Source: Streptomyces fagopyri
GTDB taxonomy: Bacteria; Actinomycetota; Actinomycetes; Streptomycetales; Streptomycetaceae
Assembly: GCF_009498275.1 (NCBI RefSeq)
Contig: NZ_CP045643.1
Coordinates: 3,720,001-3,784,000, forward strand
Length of the DNA stretch: 64,000 nt
Direction of reading: 5' to 3'
This document shows positions 43,863-52,610 of this stretch, one piece after another. A program made the translations under genes and the position numbers. The notes under the pieces are model-generated. The model did not search any database and had not been told where the DNA came from. It saw only the letters and a list, made by a program, of their open reading frames with translations. The stretch's first letter is position 1, and each line of letters opens with the position of its first letter.

Positions 43863-44006
43863 CCTCGGGCTGTCCGCCGGGCTGCGCCTCGGCCTGCGCC
43901 TCGGGCTGTCCGACGGTCTGTGCCTCGGCCTGCGCCTCGGGCTGTCCGACGGTCTGTGCCTCGGTCAGCGCCTCGGGCTGTCCGACGGTCTGTGCCTCGG
44001 TCAGCG
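43863..44006. repeat. 36-bp tandem repeat, four copies, abutting deoR stop
   Basis: Units begin at 43863, 43899, 43935 and 43971, each starting CCTCGGGCTGTCCG. On the minus strand one frame reads a clean 12-residue repeat (EAQTVGQPEAQA). The deoR stop at 44001-44003 falls inside the last copy in a different frame. Not CRISPR: no spacers and perfect codon-length periodicity. Confidence 0.75.
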
Positions 44007-44963
44007 GCGGCGTAAATCCGCCACCCGCGCCCGCTCTCCGGGAGACTGCTCTCCCAGGGAGGTCGCGCTGCGCAACTGCGGCCCGGCGCCCGGGACCTGA
44101 CCGCGCCGCGGACCGGGGAGGGGCACGTCCCGGCGCGGCTGACGCCCCGCCGGGGCCGTATCGCCCCCCGTACCACCGCCCGACTGCCCCGCCACCGCGA
44201 TCTGCACGCCCTGATCCGCCAGCGCCTGCAGTTCGGTGACCGCGCGATCGTCGTGCGCGGGCGGCTCATCGGTCACCAGACGGGTGATCAGATCGGTCGG
44301 TACCGTCTGGAACATGGTGTCGGTGCCGAGCTTGGTGTGGTCGGCGAGGACCACGACCTCCCCGGCGGCCTGCACCAGCGCGCGGTCGACGGACGCCGAC
44401 AGCATGTTGGAGGTGGACAGGCCCCGCTCGGCGGTGAGCCCACTGCCCGACAGGAAGGCCCGGGACACCCGCAGCCCCTGGAGGGACTGCTCGGCACCGC
44501 TGCCCACCAGCGCGTAGTTGGAGCCGCGCAAGGTGCCACCCGTCATGACGACCTCGACACGGTTGGCGTGGGCCAACGCCTGGGCCACCAGCAGGGAATT
44601 GGTGACGACGGTCAGCCCGGGCACCCGCGCGAGCCGGCGAGCCAGCTCCTGCGTCGTGGTACCCGCGCCCACCACAATGGCCTCGCCCTCTTCGACGAGA
44701 CCCGCGGCGAGATCGGCGATGGCCGTCTTCTCGGCGGTCGCGAGATGCGATTTCTGCGGAAAGCCGGACTCCCGCGTGAACCCGCCCGGCAATACCGCAC
44801 CGCCATGCCGGCGGTCGAGGAGTCCTTCTGCCTCCAGTGCGCGCACGTCCCGCCGTACGGTCACTTCGGAGGTCTGGACGACGCGGGCGAGCTCACGGAG
44901 CGACACGGCCCCGTTCGCTCGCACCATTTCGAGGATCAATTGGCGACGTTCTGCAGCGAACAC
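44001..44963 (-). CDS. DeoR-family transcriptional regulator, 320 aa
   Basis: The N-terminal winged helix-turn-helix (ERRQLILEMVRANGAVSLRE, TSEVTVRRDVRALEAEGLLD) and the sugar-phosphate-binding DeoR domain (about 75-250; VVGAGTTTQELARRL, VVTNSLLVAQAL, ADHTKLG) are complete. Family members sense phosphorylated sugars or nucleoside-derived pentose phosphates. The usual length is about 255; residues 260-320 are a Gly/Pro/Arg-rich tail ending RVADLRRR at the edge of a tandem repeat, and the tail may continue in another frame in relatives. It lies 3-9 kb from pnp and deoC and is a candidate regulator of them, unproven. Confidence 0.88.
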   Translation of the reverse strand: MFAAERRQLILEMVRANGAVSLRELARVVQTSEVTVRRDVRALEAEGLLDRRHGGAVLPGGFTRESGFPQKSHLATAEKTAIADLAAGLVEEGEAIVVGAGTTTQELARRLARVPGLTVVTNSLLVAQALAHANRVEVVMTGGTLRGSNYALVGSGAEQSLQGLRVSRAFLSGSGLTAERGLSTSNMLSASVDRALVQAAGEVVVLADHTKLGTDTMFQTVPTDLITRLVTDEPPAHDDRAVTELQALADQGVQIAVAGQSGGGTGGDTAPAGRQPRRDVPLPGPRRGQVPGAGPQLRSATSLGEQSPGERARVADLRRR

Positions 44964-45130
44964 GAAACTGACAGTAACCCCAACGACCGTCTGCTTTCAG
45001 CAGTTTGCGCCGAATAACAGAAGTTGTTCGCATGGCAGGGTACGAAGTGGTATACGCGTCTACTCGCGCCGCCTATGCCGCGGGAATGGGCGGCGACTCC
45101 CCGTGACCAGCGGGAAATCGCTTTCGCCCG

Positions 45131-46579
45131 TCAGCCCTCGTCGGTCAGCTTACGGGTGTGCAACTGCCGTGCCACCTCGGCGATCGAGCCCGAGAGGGAG
45201 GGATACACGGTGAACGCGTTCGCGATCTGTTCGACCGTCAGATTGTTGTCGACCGCGATCGAGATGGGGTGGATCAGTTCCGAGGCGCGCGGCGCGACGA
45301 CCACACCGCCGACCACGATCCCGGTGCCCGGACGGCAGAAGATCTTCACGAAGCCGTCCCGGATGCCCTGCATCTTGGCGCGCGGGTTGCGCAGCAGGGG
45401 CAGCTTGACGACCCGGGCGTCGATCTTGCCCGCGTCGACGTCGGCCTGCGAGTACCCCACGGTGGCGATCTCGGGGTCGGTGAAGACGTTGGAGGACACC
45501 GTCTTGAGGTTCAGCGGCGTGACCGCGTCGCCGAGGAAGTGGTACATGGCGATACGTCCCTGCATCGCCGCCACCGAGGCGAGGGCGAAGATGCCGGTCA
45601 CGTCACCGGCCGCGTACACGCCCGGGGCCGTGGTCCTGGACACCTTGTCGGTCCAGATGTGCCCGGAGTCCCTGACCTTGACCCCGGCCTCCTCCAGACC
45701 CATGCCGCTGCTGTTCGGAATGGCGCCGACGGCCATCAGGCAGTGCGAGCCGCTGATGACGCGGCCGTCGGAGAGGGTGACCTCCACCCGGTCGCCGACC
45801 CGCTTGGCGGACTCGGCGCGCGAACGGGCCATGACGTTCATGCCACGGCGCCGGAAGACGTCCTCCAGCACCGCCGCCGCGTCCGGGTCCTCGCCCGGCA
45901 GCACGCGGTCACGGCTGGAGACGAGGGTGACGCGCGAGCCGAGCGCCTGGTAGGCGCCGGCGAACTCGGCTCCGGTGACACCGGACCCGACCACGATGAG
46001 CTCCTCGGGCAGCTCGTCCAGGTCGTACACCTGCGTCCAGTTCAGGATCCGTTCGCCGTCCGGCTGCGCGTCGGGCAGCTCACGGGGGTGCCCGCCGGTG
46101 GCGATGAGGACGGCGTCGGCGACGAGTGTCTCCTCCGTACCGTCCGCGGCGCGCACGACGACCTTGCGCGAGCCGTCCAGGGACTGCATGCCCTCCAGCC
46201 GGCCCCGGCCGCGCAGCACGCGCGCGCCGGCCCGGGTGACGGAGGCGGTGATGTCGTGCGACTGGGCCAGCGCCAGCCGCTTCACCCGGCGGTTGACCTT
46301 GCCGAGGTCGACCCCGACCACCCGCGCGGACCGCTCCGACGGCGGGGTGTCGTCGGCGACGATGATGCCGAGCTCCTCGTACGACGAATCGAAGGTCGTC
46401 ATCACCTCGGCCGTGGCGATGAGGGTCTTCGACGGCACGCAGTCGGTGAGCACCGACGCCCCGCCCAGGCCGTCGCAGTCGACGACGGTCACCTCCGCGC
46501 CGAGCTGGGCGGCCACCAGGGCCGCCTCGTATCCGCCGGGTCCGCCACCGATGATCACGATCCGAGTCACGTACTCCAT
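45131..46579 (-). CDS. lpdA: NAD(P)H-quinone dehydrogenase, LpdA-type flavoprotein, 482 aa
   Basis: Member of the pyridine nucleotide-disulfide reductase fold. The FAD motif is IVIIGGGPGGYEAALVAAQL; the NAD motif is ELIVVGSGVTGAEFAGAYQA; APGVYAAGDVTGIFALAS is the C-terminal FAD contact, followed by the dimerisation domain. At the redox site the sequence is GGASVLTDCVPSKTL, with only one cysteine, so the CxxxxC disulfide of lipoamide dehydrogenase is absent. This matches Rv3303c-like flavoproteins that reduce quinones. I start at the ATG complementary to 46577-46579; GTG 46570 is possible. It is divergent from the cyclotransferase gene by 108 bp. Confidence 0.9.
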   Translation of the reverse strand: MEYVTRIVIIGGGPGGYEAALVAAQLGAEVTVVDCDGLGGASVLTDCVPSKTLIATAEVMTTFDSSYEELGIIVADDTPPSERSARVVGVDLGKVNRRVKRLALAQSHDITASVTRAGARVLRGRGRLEGMQSLDGSRKVVVRAADGTEETLVADAVLIATGGHPRELPDAQPDGERILNWTQVYDLDELPEELIVVGSGVTGAEFAGAYQALGSRVTLVSSRDRVLPGEDPDAAAVLEDVFRRRGMNVMARSRAESAKRVGDRVEVTLSDGRVISGSHCLMAVGAIPNSSGMGLEEAGVKVRDSGHIWTDKVSRTTAPGVYAAGDVTGIFALASVAAMQGRIAMYHFLGDAVTPLNLKTVSSNVFTDPEIATVGYSQADVDAGKIDARVVKLPLLRNPRAKMQGIRDGFVKIFCRPGTGIVVGGVVVAPRASELIHPISIAVDNNLTVEQIANAFTVYPSLSGSIAEVARQLHTRKLTDEG

Positions 46580-46687
46580 TGTCCCGCACGCTTCAAGGTG
46601 CCGGCGCCCCGGGGGCCGCCGACCGCGTATTCGAGCCGCTTCTGTTACGCGGGAGGCGTACGTGTTCACTGCCGTACCCTCGACCAC

Positions 46688-47125
46688 ATGTCGCTCTACG
46701 CCGCGTACGCCGGCAATCTCGACCCGCGGCTCATGACGCGCCGCGCCCCGCACTCGCCGCTGCGCGCCACCGGCTGGCTGAACGGCTGGCGGCTGACCTT
46801 CGGGGGCGAGCACATGGGGTGGGAGGGTGCGCTCGTGACCCTCGTCGAGGCGCCCCGTTCGCAGGTTTTCGTGGCCCTGTACGACATCGCTCCCCTGGAC
46901 GAGGACTCCATGGACCGCTGGGAGGGCGTGGGCCTCGACATCTACCGCAGGATGCGGGTACGGGTGCACACGCTGGAGGGCGAGGAACCCGCGTGGGTGT
47001 ACGTCCTGAACGGGTACGAGGGCGGCCTCCCCTCCGCTCGCTACCTCGGTGAGATCGCCGACGCGGCGGAGTCGGCGGGAGCGCCGCACGACTATGTGAT
47101 GGAGCTGCGCAAGCGCCCCTGCTGA
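46688..47125 (+). CDS. Gamma-glutamylcyclotransferase-like protein, 145 aa
   Basis: GGCT fold. The start [20 protein letters not shown] contains the substrate-binding YAGNL (YGSN-like) loop; [40 protein letters not shown] and [16 protein letters not shown] are characteristic, and a catalytic glutamate is expected within the DRWEG region. Members release 5-oxoproline from gamma-glutamyl groups or have unknown substrates. ATG 46688 is the start. It lies between lpdA and pnp. Substrate unknown; mycothiol-producing actinobacteria lack glutathione, so a glutathione role is unlikely. Confidence 0.85.
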   Translation: MSLYAAYAGNLDPRLMTRRAPHSPLRATGWLNGWRLTFGGEHMGWEGALVTLVEAPRSQVFVALYDIAPLDEDSMDRWEGVGLDIYRRMRVRVHTLEGEEPAWVYVLNGYEGGLPSARYLGEIADAAESAGAPHDYVMELRKRPC

Positions 47126-47188
47126 CAGGTGCGCTCCCTCTCGTCGGAAACGACAAGACAACGATCGCAAGACCGTGAGCTCTGGCAT

Positions 47189-47200
47189 CTACGCGCGTAG
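47189..47200. promoter_or_regulatory. CTACGCGCGTAG palindrome upstream of pnp (candidate operator)
   Basis: A perfect 12-bp palindrome 20-31 bp before the pnp ATG, just upstream of a TACCCT -10-like hexamer (47213-47218). The identical palindrome is in the deoC promoter at 52915-52926. A repressor bound here would cover the -35 region. Confidence 0.6.
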
Positions 47201-47219
47201 GCCCCGACCGGCTACCCTC

Positions 47220-48050
47220 ATGCGCGTGAACGCATCTCTTCTTCCGGACGACATCCACGGCGACCCCTACGCCGCTGCCGACGCCGCCGCCACACGCCTG
47301 CGGGAGCTCACGGGCGCCGAGACCCACGACGTCGCGCTCGTGATGGGCTCCGGCTGGGCTCCGGCCGCGGACGCCCTCGGCTCCCCCGAGGCCGAGTTCC
47401 CGGTCACCGAGCTGCCCGGGTTCCCCCCGCCCGCGGTCGAGGGCCACGGCGGCAAGGTCCGCTCGTACCTGATCGGCGACAAGCGGGCCCTGGTCTTCCT
47501 CGGGCGCACCCACTACTACGAGGGCCGCGGTGTCGCCGCCGTCGCGCACGGTGTCCGTACGGCCGTCGCCGCGGGCTGCAAGACCCTCGTGCTCACCAAC
47601 GGCTGTGGTGGCCTGCGCGCGGACATGCGTCCCGGCCAGCCGGTGCTGATCAGCGACCACATCAACCTGACGGCGACCTCCCCGATCGTCGGGGCGAACT
47701 TCGTCGACCTCACCGACCTCTACTCCCCGCGTCTGCGCGCCCTCTGCAAGGAGGTGGACCCCACCCTGGAGGAGGGCGTCTACGCGCAGTTCACCGGGCC
47801 GCACTACGAGACGCCGGCCGAGATCCGGATGGCCCGCGCCATCGGGGCCGACCTCGTCGGCATGTCCACGGTCCTGGAGGCCATCGCCGCGCGCGAGGCC
47901 GGGGCCGAGGTGCTGGGCATCTCCCTGGTCACGAACCTCGCCGCCGGTATGACGGGCGAGCCGCTGAACCACGAGGAGGTCCTCCAGGCGGGCCGTGACT
48001 CCGCGACCCGCATGGGCGCGCTGCTCACCCAGGTCCTGGACCGCCTGTAG
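47220..48050 (+). CDS. Purine-nucleoside phosphorylase (trimeric type), 276 aa
   Basis: Splits purine (deoxy)ribonucleosides with phosphate to base and (deoxy)ribose-1-phosphate. Signature blocks: [11 protein letters not shown] with the phosphate-binding Ser, [54 protein letters not shown] and [18 protein letters not shown]. Length fits the low-molecular-mass trimeric class. ATG 47220 or GTG 47226 may be used; TACCCT lies seven bases before the GTG, so leaderless translation from 47226 is possible. An operator-like palindrome sits just upstream. Downstream are a phosphosugar mutase and, further, deoC, completing a route for the sugar. Confidence 0.94.
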   Translation: MRVNASLLPDDIHGDPYAAADAAATRLRELTGAETHDVALVMGSGWAPAADALGSPEAEFPVTELPGFPPPAVEGHGGKVRSYLIGDKRALVFLGRTHYYEGRGVAAVAHGVRTAVAAGCKTLVLTNGCGGLRADMRPGQPVLISDHINLTATSPIVGANFVDLTDLYSPRLRALCKEVDPTLEEGVYAQFTGPHYETPAEIRMARAIGADLVGMSTVLEAIAAREAGAEVLGISLVTNLAAGMTGEPLNHEEVLQAGRDSATRMGALLTQVLDRL

Positions 48051-48380
48051 GAGCCACGCCCCTGCCCCCCGGCGCGCCCCGGTCCCCGGGTGTGCCTCGG
48101 TCCCCTGACGCGCCCCGGTCCCCAGGTGTGCCGTGCGACGGTGTGCCGTCCGGCCGCGGGCGGGCGGGGCCGGACATGCGGTTCCCCCCTGCTCCCCGGG
48201 CGGGGTCGCGTCCCGGATCTCCGGGCGGGCGGAACAGGACCCGGGCGGGTGCGGTCGCGTGGGGGCCGGTCGCGCGTTTCCCCGCGCCTCCGGAACGGGC
48301 AGGGAAGGCGGCGGGGGCGGACAAGCCCGCCGCGGCCGGGGTATACAGCAAGGCACCACAGACAGAGAGGTACACCCGAC
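48051..48380. other. 330-bp gap with a short direct repeat
   Basis: No gene supported. Near-identical 24-mers begin at 48073 and 48109 (CGCGCCCCGGTCCCC-GGTGTGCC), 36 bp apart. The phosphomutase ribosome site and promoter should lie in the last 60 bases, which are less GC-rich (48340-48380). Confidence 0.5.
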
Positions 48381-50018
48381 GTGCAGGACGAACTCATCGC
48401 GCGGGCCGAGGCGTGGCTGGCCGAGGACCCCGACGCGGAGACCCGTGAGGAACTCGCCAAGCTCATCGACGCCCGCGACGTCACCGAGCTCGCCGCACGC
48501 TTCAGCGGCACCCTCCAGTTCGGCACCGCGGGTTTGCGGGGCGAACTCGGCGCGGGCCCGATGCGTATGAACCGCGCGGTGGTCATCCGCGCCGCCGCCG
48601 GCCTGGCCGCGTACCTCAAGGCGAAGGGCGAGACGGGCGGTCTCGTCGTCATCGGCTACGACGCCCGCCACAAGTCCGCCGACTTCGCGCGCGACACCGC
48701 CGCGGTGATGACGGGCGCGGGCCTGCGGGCCGCCGTGCTCCCCCGCCCCCTCCCCACGCCCGTCCTGGCCTACGCCGTACGGCACCTCGGTGCCGTGGCG
48801 GGCGTCGAGGTCACCGCCAGCCACAACCCGCCCCGCGACAACGGCTACAAGGTGTACCTGGGCGACGGCTCCCAGATCGTCCCCCCGGCGGACGCCGGGA
48901 TCGCGGCCGAGATCGACGCCGTCACCCGCCTCGACACCGTCCCCCGCCCGGACAGCGGCTGGGAGACCCTCGACGAGGGCGTCCTGAACGCCTATCTGGC
49001 CCGTACGGACGCGGTACTCGACGAGGGCTCCCCCCGCACCGCCCGCACCGTCTACACGGCGATGCACGGCGTCGGCAAGGACGTCCTGCTCGCCGCGTTC
49101 GCCCGCGCCGGCTTCCCCGCCCCCGTACTGGTCGCCGAACAGGCCGAGCCGGACCCGGATTTCCCCACCGTCGCCTTCCCGAACCCGGAAGAGCCCGGCG
49201 CGATGGACCTCGCCTTCGCGAAAGCCCGTGAGACGGATCCCGATCTGATCATCGCCAACGACCCCGACGCGGACCGCTGCGCGGTGGCCGTGAAGGGCCG
49301 CGAGGGAACGGACTGGCGGATGCTGCGCGGCGACGAGGTCGGCACGCTGCTCGCCCGGCACCTGGTCGACCGCGGAGCCCGCGGCACCTTCGCCGAGTCG
49401 ATCGTCTCCTCCTCCCTCCTCGGCCGGATCGCCGAGAAGGCGGGTCTGGCGTACGAGGAGACCCTGACCGGCTTCAAGTGGATCGCCCGCGTGGAGGACC
49501 TGCGCTACGGCTACGAGGAGGCGCTCGGCTACTGCGTCGACCCCGAGGGCGTGCGTGACAAGGACGGCATCACCGCGGCCCTCCTGATCACGGAGCTCGC
49601 CTCCCGGCTCAAGGAGGACGGCCGCACCCTGCTGGACCTGCTCGACGACATCGCCGTGGAGCACGGCCTGCACGCCACGGACCAGCTCTCCGTCCGGGTC
49701 GAGGACCTCTCGGTGATCGCGAACGCCATGCGCAGCCTGCGCGAGCGGCCTCCGACGCTGCTGGCGGGCCTGCCCGTCACCAAGGCCGAGGACCTCACCC
49801 TGGGCACGGACAGGCTCCCGCCCACGGACGGTCTGCGCTACACGCTGGACGGCGCCCGCGTCATCGTCCGCCCCAGCGGCACGGAGCCGAAGCTGAAGTG
49901 CTACCTGGAGGTCGTGGTCCCGGTCGGCTCGCACGCCGGACTCCCCGCGGCCCACGCCGAGGCCGCCGAGCTGCTCACCGCCATCAAGCGCGACCTGTCG
50001 GCGGCGGCCGGCATCTGA
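48381..50018 (+). CDS. Alpha-D-phosphohexomutase-family phosphosugar mutase, candidate phosphopentomutase, 545 aa
   Basis: Full PGM/PMM-fold enzyme. The phosphoserine loop is VTASHNPPRDNGYKVY; the start FGTAGLRGELGAGPMRMN binds phosphosugar; the metal loop is NDPDADRCAVAV; the sugar loop GFKWIARVEDLRYGYEEALGY and the phosphate-binding RPSGTEPKLKCYLEV complete the four domains. Usually called phosphomannomutase, but its place right after pnp and before deoC, mirrored by pmmB beside deoD in mycobacteria as I recall, suggests it interconverts (deoxy)ribose-1- and -5-phosphate. That is inference. GTG 48381 has GAGAGG ten bases upstream; the frame is open further upstream without coding character. 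Confidence 0.9.
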   Translation: MQDELIARAEAWLAEDPDAETREELAKLIDARDVTELAARFSGTLQFGTAGLRGELGAGPMRMNRAVVIRAAAGLAAYLKAKGETGGLVVIGYDARHKSADFARDTAAVMTGAGLRAAVLPRPLPTPVLAYAVRHLGAVAGVEVTASHNPPRDNGYKVYLGDGSQIVPPADAGIAAEIDAVTRLDTVPRPDSGWETLDEGVLNAYLARTDAVLDEGSPRTARTVYTAMHGVGKDVLLAAFARAGFPAPVLVAEQAEPDPDFPTVAFPNPEEPGAMDLAFAKARETDPDLIIANDPDADRCAVAVKGREGTDWRMLRGDEVGTLLARHLVDRGARGTFAESIVSSSLLGRIAEKAGLAYEETLTGFKWIARVEDLRYGYEEALGYCVDPEGVRDKDGITAALLITELASRLKEDGRTLLDLLDDIAVEHGLHATDQLSVRVEDLSVIANAMRSLRERPPTLLAGLPVTKAEDLTLGTDRLPPTDGLRYTLDGARVIVRPSGTEPKLKCYLEVVVPVGSHAGLPAAHAEAAELLTAIKRDLSAAAGI

Positions 50019-50027
50019 CACCGGTCC

Positions 50028-50062
50028 GGTGGGCCCACCGAGCTGGACCGGGTGGGCCCACC
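50028..50062 (+). repeat. Twin GGTGGGCCCACC palindromes after the phosphomutase
   Basis: The 12-bp palindrome occurs at 50028-50039 and 50051-50062, each followed by GAGC. The first is 10 bases past the stop. Paired hairpins may terminate transcription or attenuate read-through into the membrane protein gene. Confidence 0.55.
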
Positions 50063-50237
50063 GAGCGGGTCACGCGGCCCCACGGAGCGGGGCCGGGCCC
50101 ACCGGGCGCCCCGCACCACCCCTCCACCGCCCTTACGGGTGATTTCCGCCCGGCACTTGACGCAGCGCTCCCGTGCGCCGCCACCCGACCGAGGAACGGT
50201 TACCGGTAGCGCACCGCCGAGTCCCAGGAGCTGCCGC

Positions 50238-51461
50238 GTGTCCCCGACCGCTTCCCGGCCGACATCCGCCCCGTCCCGGAACTCCCCCGGCGGCCTCCTC
50301 CCGGACGCCACCCCGAGCGGCCGGCTCCCCGGGGCCGCGGCCGGCCTCGCGGCCTCTCTCCGCACCCAGCTGGGCCGGGCCGCCCCCGCGCTGCTCGCCT
50401 ACGCGGCCGTACGTCTGGTGGGGCTGCTCGTCCTCGCGCTCTGGGCGCACGCCCAGCACCACGGCGTCCGGCCGATCCTGGCGACGCAGTGGGACGCGAA
50501 CTGGTACCTGGGCATCGCGCGGCACGGCTACGCACACCGGCTGGGCACGGCCCACGACGCCAACAACCTCGCCTTCTTCCCGCTCTACCCGTTCCTGGTG
50601 AGGGCGGTCGCGGCGCTGACGCCGGGCACCGCCGCGACGGCGGGCCTGCTGATCACGGTGGCCGCCTCCTTCCTCGCCGCGTGGGGGGTCTTCGCCGTCG
50701 GACACCGTCTCCACGGCCGCCGCGCGGCCGTGCTGCTGACCGTCCTGTGGGCGGCCCTCCCGGTCGGTCTCGTGCAGTGGATGGGGTACACGGAGTCCCT
50801 GTTCACCGCGTTCGCGGCCTGGTCGCTGTACGCGGTGCTCAGCGAACGCTGGCTCTGGGCGGGCTGGCTGGCGGCGCTGTCCGGCCTGACCCGCCCCACC
50901 GGCATCGCGGTCGCGGCCGCCGTCACCGTCACGGCGCTGCTCGCACTGCGCCACCGCTTCTCCTCCCGTGCCCTCGTGGCCGCCGCCGTCGCCCCCGCCG
51001 GCTGGCTCGCCTACGTCGGCTGGGTGGGGCTGCGCCTCGGCCGCTGGGACGGCTACTTCGCCGTACAGCGCCTCTGGCACAACGAGTGGGACGGCGGCGC
51101 CGAGACCCTGCGCCGGATGCGGGAGGTACTCGTCACCGACTCGACGCCCGAGCTGTTCCTGGTGATGGTGACGGTGACGCTGGCGGCCTGCACGGCGCTC
51201 TACGTCCTGTGCGTCTGGGACCGCCAGCCGCTCCCCCTGCTGCTCTTCACCGGCGTCCTGCTGCTCATCGTGCTGGGCAGCGGCGGCGTCTACTTCCCCC
51301 GGGCCCGCTTCCTCCTGCCGGGCTTCCCGCTGCTGCTCCCGGTGGCCCTGTACCTGTCGCGGGCGTCACGCCGCTTCCTGACGCTGGCCCTGGGCACCGC
51401 GGTACTGGGAGGCGCGTACTGCGGCGCGTACATGGTCCTGGTCTGGCCGAGCGCGCCCTGA
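50238..51461 (+). CDS. PIG-V-like membrane mannosyltransferase-family protein, 407 aa
   Basis: Polytopic membrane protein with about nine hydrophobic segments (for example ALLAYAAVRLVGLLVLALWA, AATAGLLITVAASFLAAWGV, LPLLLFTGVLLLIVLGSGGV). The extracytoplasmic loop after helix 1 has WDANWYLGIARHGY, corresponding to the acidic loop of GT-C glycosyltransferases of the PIG-V type. In actinobacteria such enzymes use polyprenyl-phosphate sugars to modify lipids or proteins. GTG 50238 has AGGAG eight bases upstream; a longer frame to 50052 lacks coding character. Donor and acceptor unknown. Confidence 0.82.
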   Translation: MSPTASRPTSAPSRNSPGGLLPDATPSGRLPGAAAGLAASLRTQLGRAAPALLAYAAVRLVGLLVLALWAHAQHHGVRPILATQWDANWYLGIARHGYAHRLGTAHDANNLAFFPLYPFLVRAVAALTPGTAATAGLLITVAASFLAAWGVFAVGHRLHGRRAAVLLTVLWAALPVGLVQWMGYTESLFTAFAAWSLYAVLSERWLWAGWLAALSGLTRPTGIAVAAAVTVTALLALRHRFSSRALVAAAVAPAGWLAYVGWVGLRLGRWDGYFAVQRLWHNEWDGGAETLRRMREVLVTDSTPELFLVMVTVTLAACTALYVLCVWDRQPLPLLLFTGVLLLIVLGSGGVYFPRARFLLPGFPLLLPVALYLSRASRRFLTLALGTAVLGGAYCGAYMVLVWPSAP

Positions 51462-51520
51462 ACGGCGTCCGCCGGGTGTCCCGAGCCCCCCTCGCCCCGC
51501 GACGCGGGATGCCGCGCACG

Positions 51521-51541
51521 GGCCGGACACGGGGTCCGGCC
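51521..51541 (+). terminator. Possible terminator after the PIG-V-like gene
   Basis: GGCCGGAC (51521-51528) pairs with GTCCGGCC (51534-51541) around ACGGG, 60 bases past the stop. Confidence 0.4.
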
Positions 51542-51560
51542 GGCCCCGCCCGGCCCCGCC

Positions 51561-51710
51561 CTATCCGAAACGCCCGTTCACGTAGTCCGTCGTACGCGGG
51601 TCCCGCGGGTCCCGCGGGTCCCGCGGGTTGTCGAACATCGCGTCCGTGGACTCGTGTTCGACGATGCCACCGGGAGTGCCCTGCTCGGCGAGGAAGAACG
51701 CGCCGCCGGG
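51561..51710 (-). pseudogene. C-terminal remnant of phosphate ABC transporter ATPase pstB
   Basis: The last about 49 codons on the minus strand read GGAFFLAEQGTPGGIVEHES, then TDAMFDNP, then RTTDYVNGRFG at a TAG stop. The FF..GxIVE...DxxFxNPxDpRTxDYVxGRFG pattern is the conserved C-terminus of PstB. Upstream no Walker or signature motif is present in any frame, so it is a 3'-end fragment. Between NP and RTT the tripeptide DPR is repeated, from three extra exact 9-bp TCCCGCGGG units at 51601-51627. It lies between unrelated genes and suggests a lost duplicate of pstB. Confidence 0.7.
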
Positions 51711-51962
51711 CTGCCGGAGCCCCTCGCGAGCCGGTCCTTCACCACGTCGCGGTGAGCGTCGTCCGCTGGTGGGCCTCACGGGCGACCCGGCGCCGTCGGG
51801 GAGGCGGACGGACGGGACAACGGGCGATCGGGGCTGCGGACCGGCGGGACGGCCGGCGGTCGTACGCGGCGGCCACGCTCCTCACCCACCCCGGCGAACG
51901 GGCACCGCCCGGCCACCACCCCGGTGAACCGGCGACAGCCCACCCGTCTCAGCTCCGTGGCG

Positions 51963-52610
51963 TCAGCCCACCGCGAGCAGGATGGCCAGCACCACGGCCC
52001 CCGCGAGCGCGGGACCCATGACCTCGTACGCCCAGCGCACGCTGACCGCGCCCTGCCCCCCTTCGGTGGCCGGGTGCGCCTCGGCGAGCTCGCGCAGGTC
52101 GTCCATGGCCTGGTCGGCCTGGGCGCGCGCGGGCGCGGGCGACGCCGTGGCCGGGGACACGCGCCCGCCGCTGTCGGCCGCCGCCCCCCGCGCCTGCCGC
52201 TTGGCCGCGCGCTTGCGGGAGCGCAGCGAGACGGGGATCGACCACAGTTGGTACTTGGCGCCGTCGGTGGTGACGACCTCGTTGGAGTAGCCGGAGCGCA
52301 GCGTGGCGATCGCGCTCCAGGGCACCACGATCACGCGGAACGGGTTGCGCACGCGCAGCCGCTCCTCGTTCGCGAAGACGGCCGGGCGCAGGGTGAAGGC
52401 GCTCACCAGCGGAACCAGCAGGATCAGCGCGGCGAGCGTCAGCCACGGGGTGCGCCCGTGTCCCGAGACCAGCGCGTCGATGCCGAGCCAGCCGATGATG
52501 GCGAGCAGCACCACGCCGCCCGCGATGCCGGCGGACGACCGGTAGATCCGGTCCCTCGACTCGGGGTGCGAGGCGTCCGGCGGGGGTGGCTGGTGATCGG
52601 GCGTCGTCAT
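51963..52610 (-). CDS. PH-domain membrane protein, 215 aa
   Basis: Two N-terminal helices (IAGGVVLLAIIGWLGIDAL and LTLAALILLVPLVSAFTL) are followed by a bacterial PH-like domain (EERLRVRNPFRVIVVPWSAI, LRSGYSNEVVTTDGAKYQLW) and an Arg/Ala-rich stretch, then a final helix (AYEVMGPALAGAVVLAILLA). The ATG is complementary to 52608-52610. Such proteins are common single genes in Streptomyces; proposed roles are membrane stress sensing or scaffolding, not established. It is divergent from deoC across an extremely C-rich gap. Confidence 0.82.
   Translation of the reverse strand: MTTPDHQPPPPDASHPESRDRIYRSSAGIAGGVVLLAIIGWLGIDALVSGHGRTPWLTLAALILLVPLVSAFTLRPAVFANEERLRVRNPFRVIVVPWSAIATLRSGYSNEVVTTDGAKYQLWSIPVSLRSRKRAAKRQARGAAADSGGRVSPATASPAPARAQADQAMDDLRELAEAHPATEGGQGAVSVRWAYEVMGPALAGAVVLAILLAVG

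Noticed and set aside
43863..44006. CRISPR array
   Set aside because: Repeats are directly adjacent without spacers, in a codon-multiple period, and no cas genes are present.
46580..47188. Upstream extension of the LpdA-type protein
   Set aside because: The Rossmann motif begins right after the 46579 start, as in the family; the extension is antisense to the cyclotransferase.
46731..50021. A 1,096-codon open frame on the minus strand across pnp and the phosphomutase gene
   Set aside because: It is antisense to two genes with complete catalytic motifs, has Val/Gly/Asp-skewed composition, and exists only because stops are rare at 72% GC.
51601..51627. Three TCCCGCGGG units as an integration or regulatory site
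   Set aside because: They are in frame within the PstB remnant and simply encode repeated DPR.
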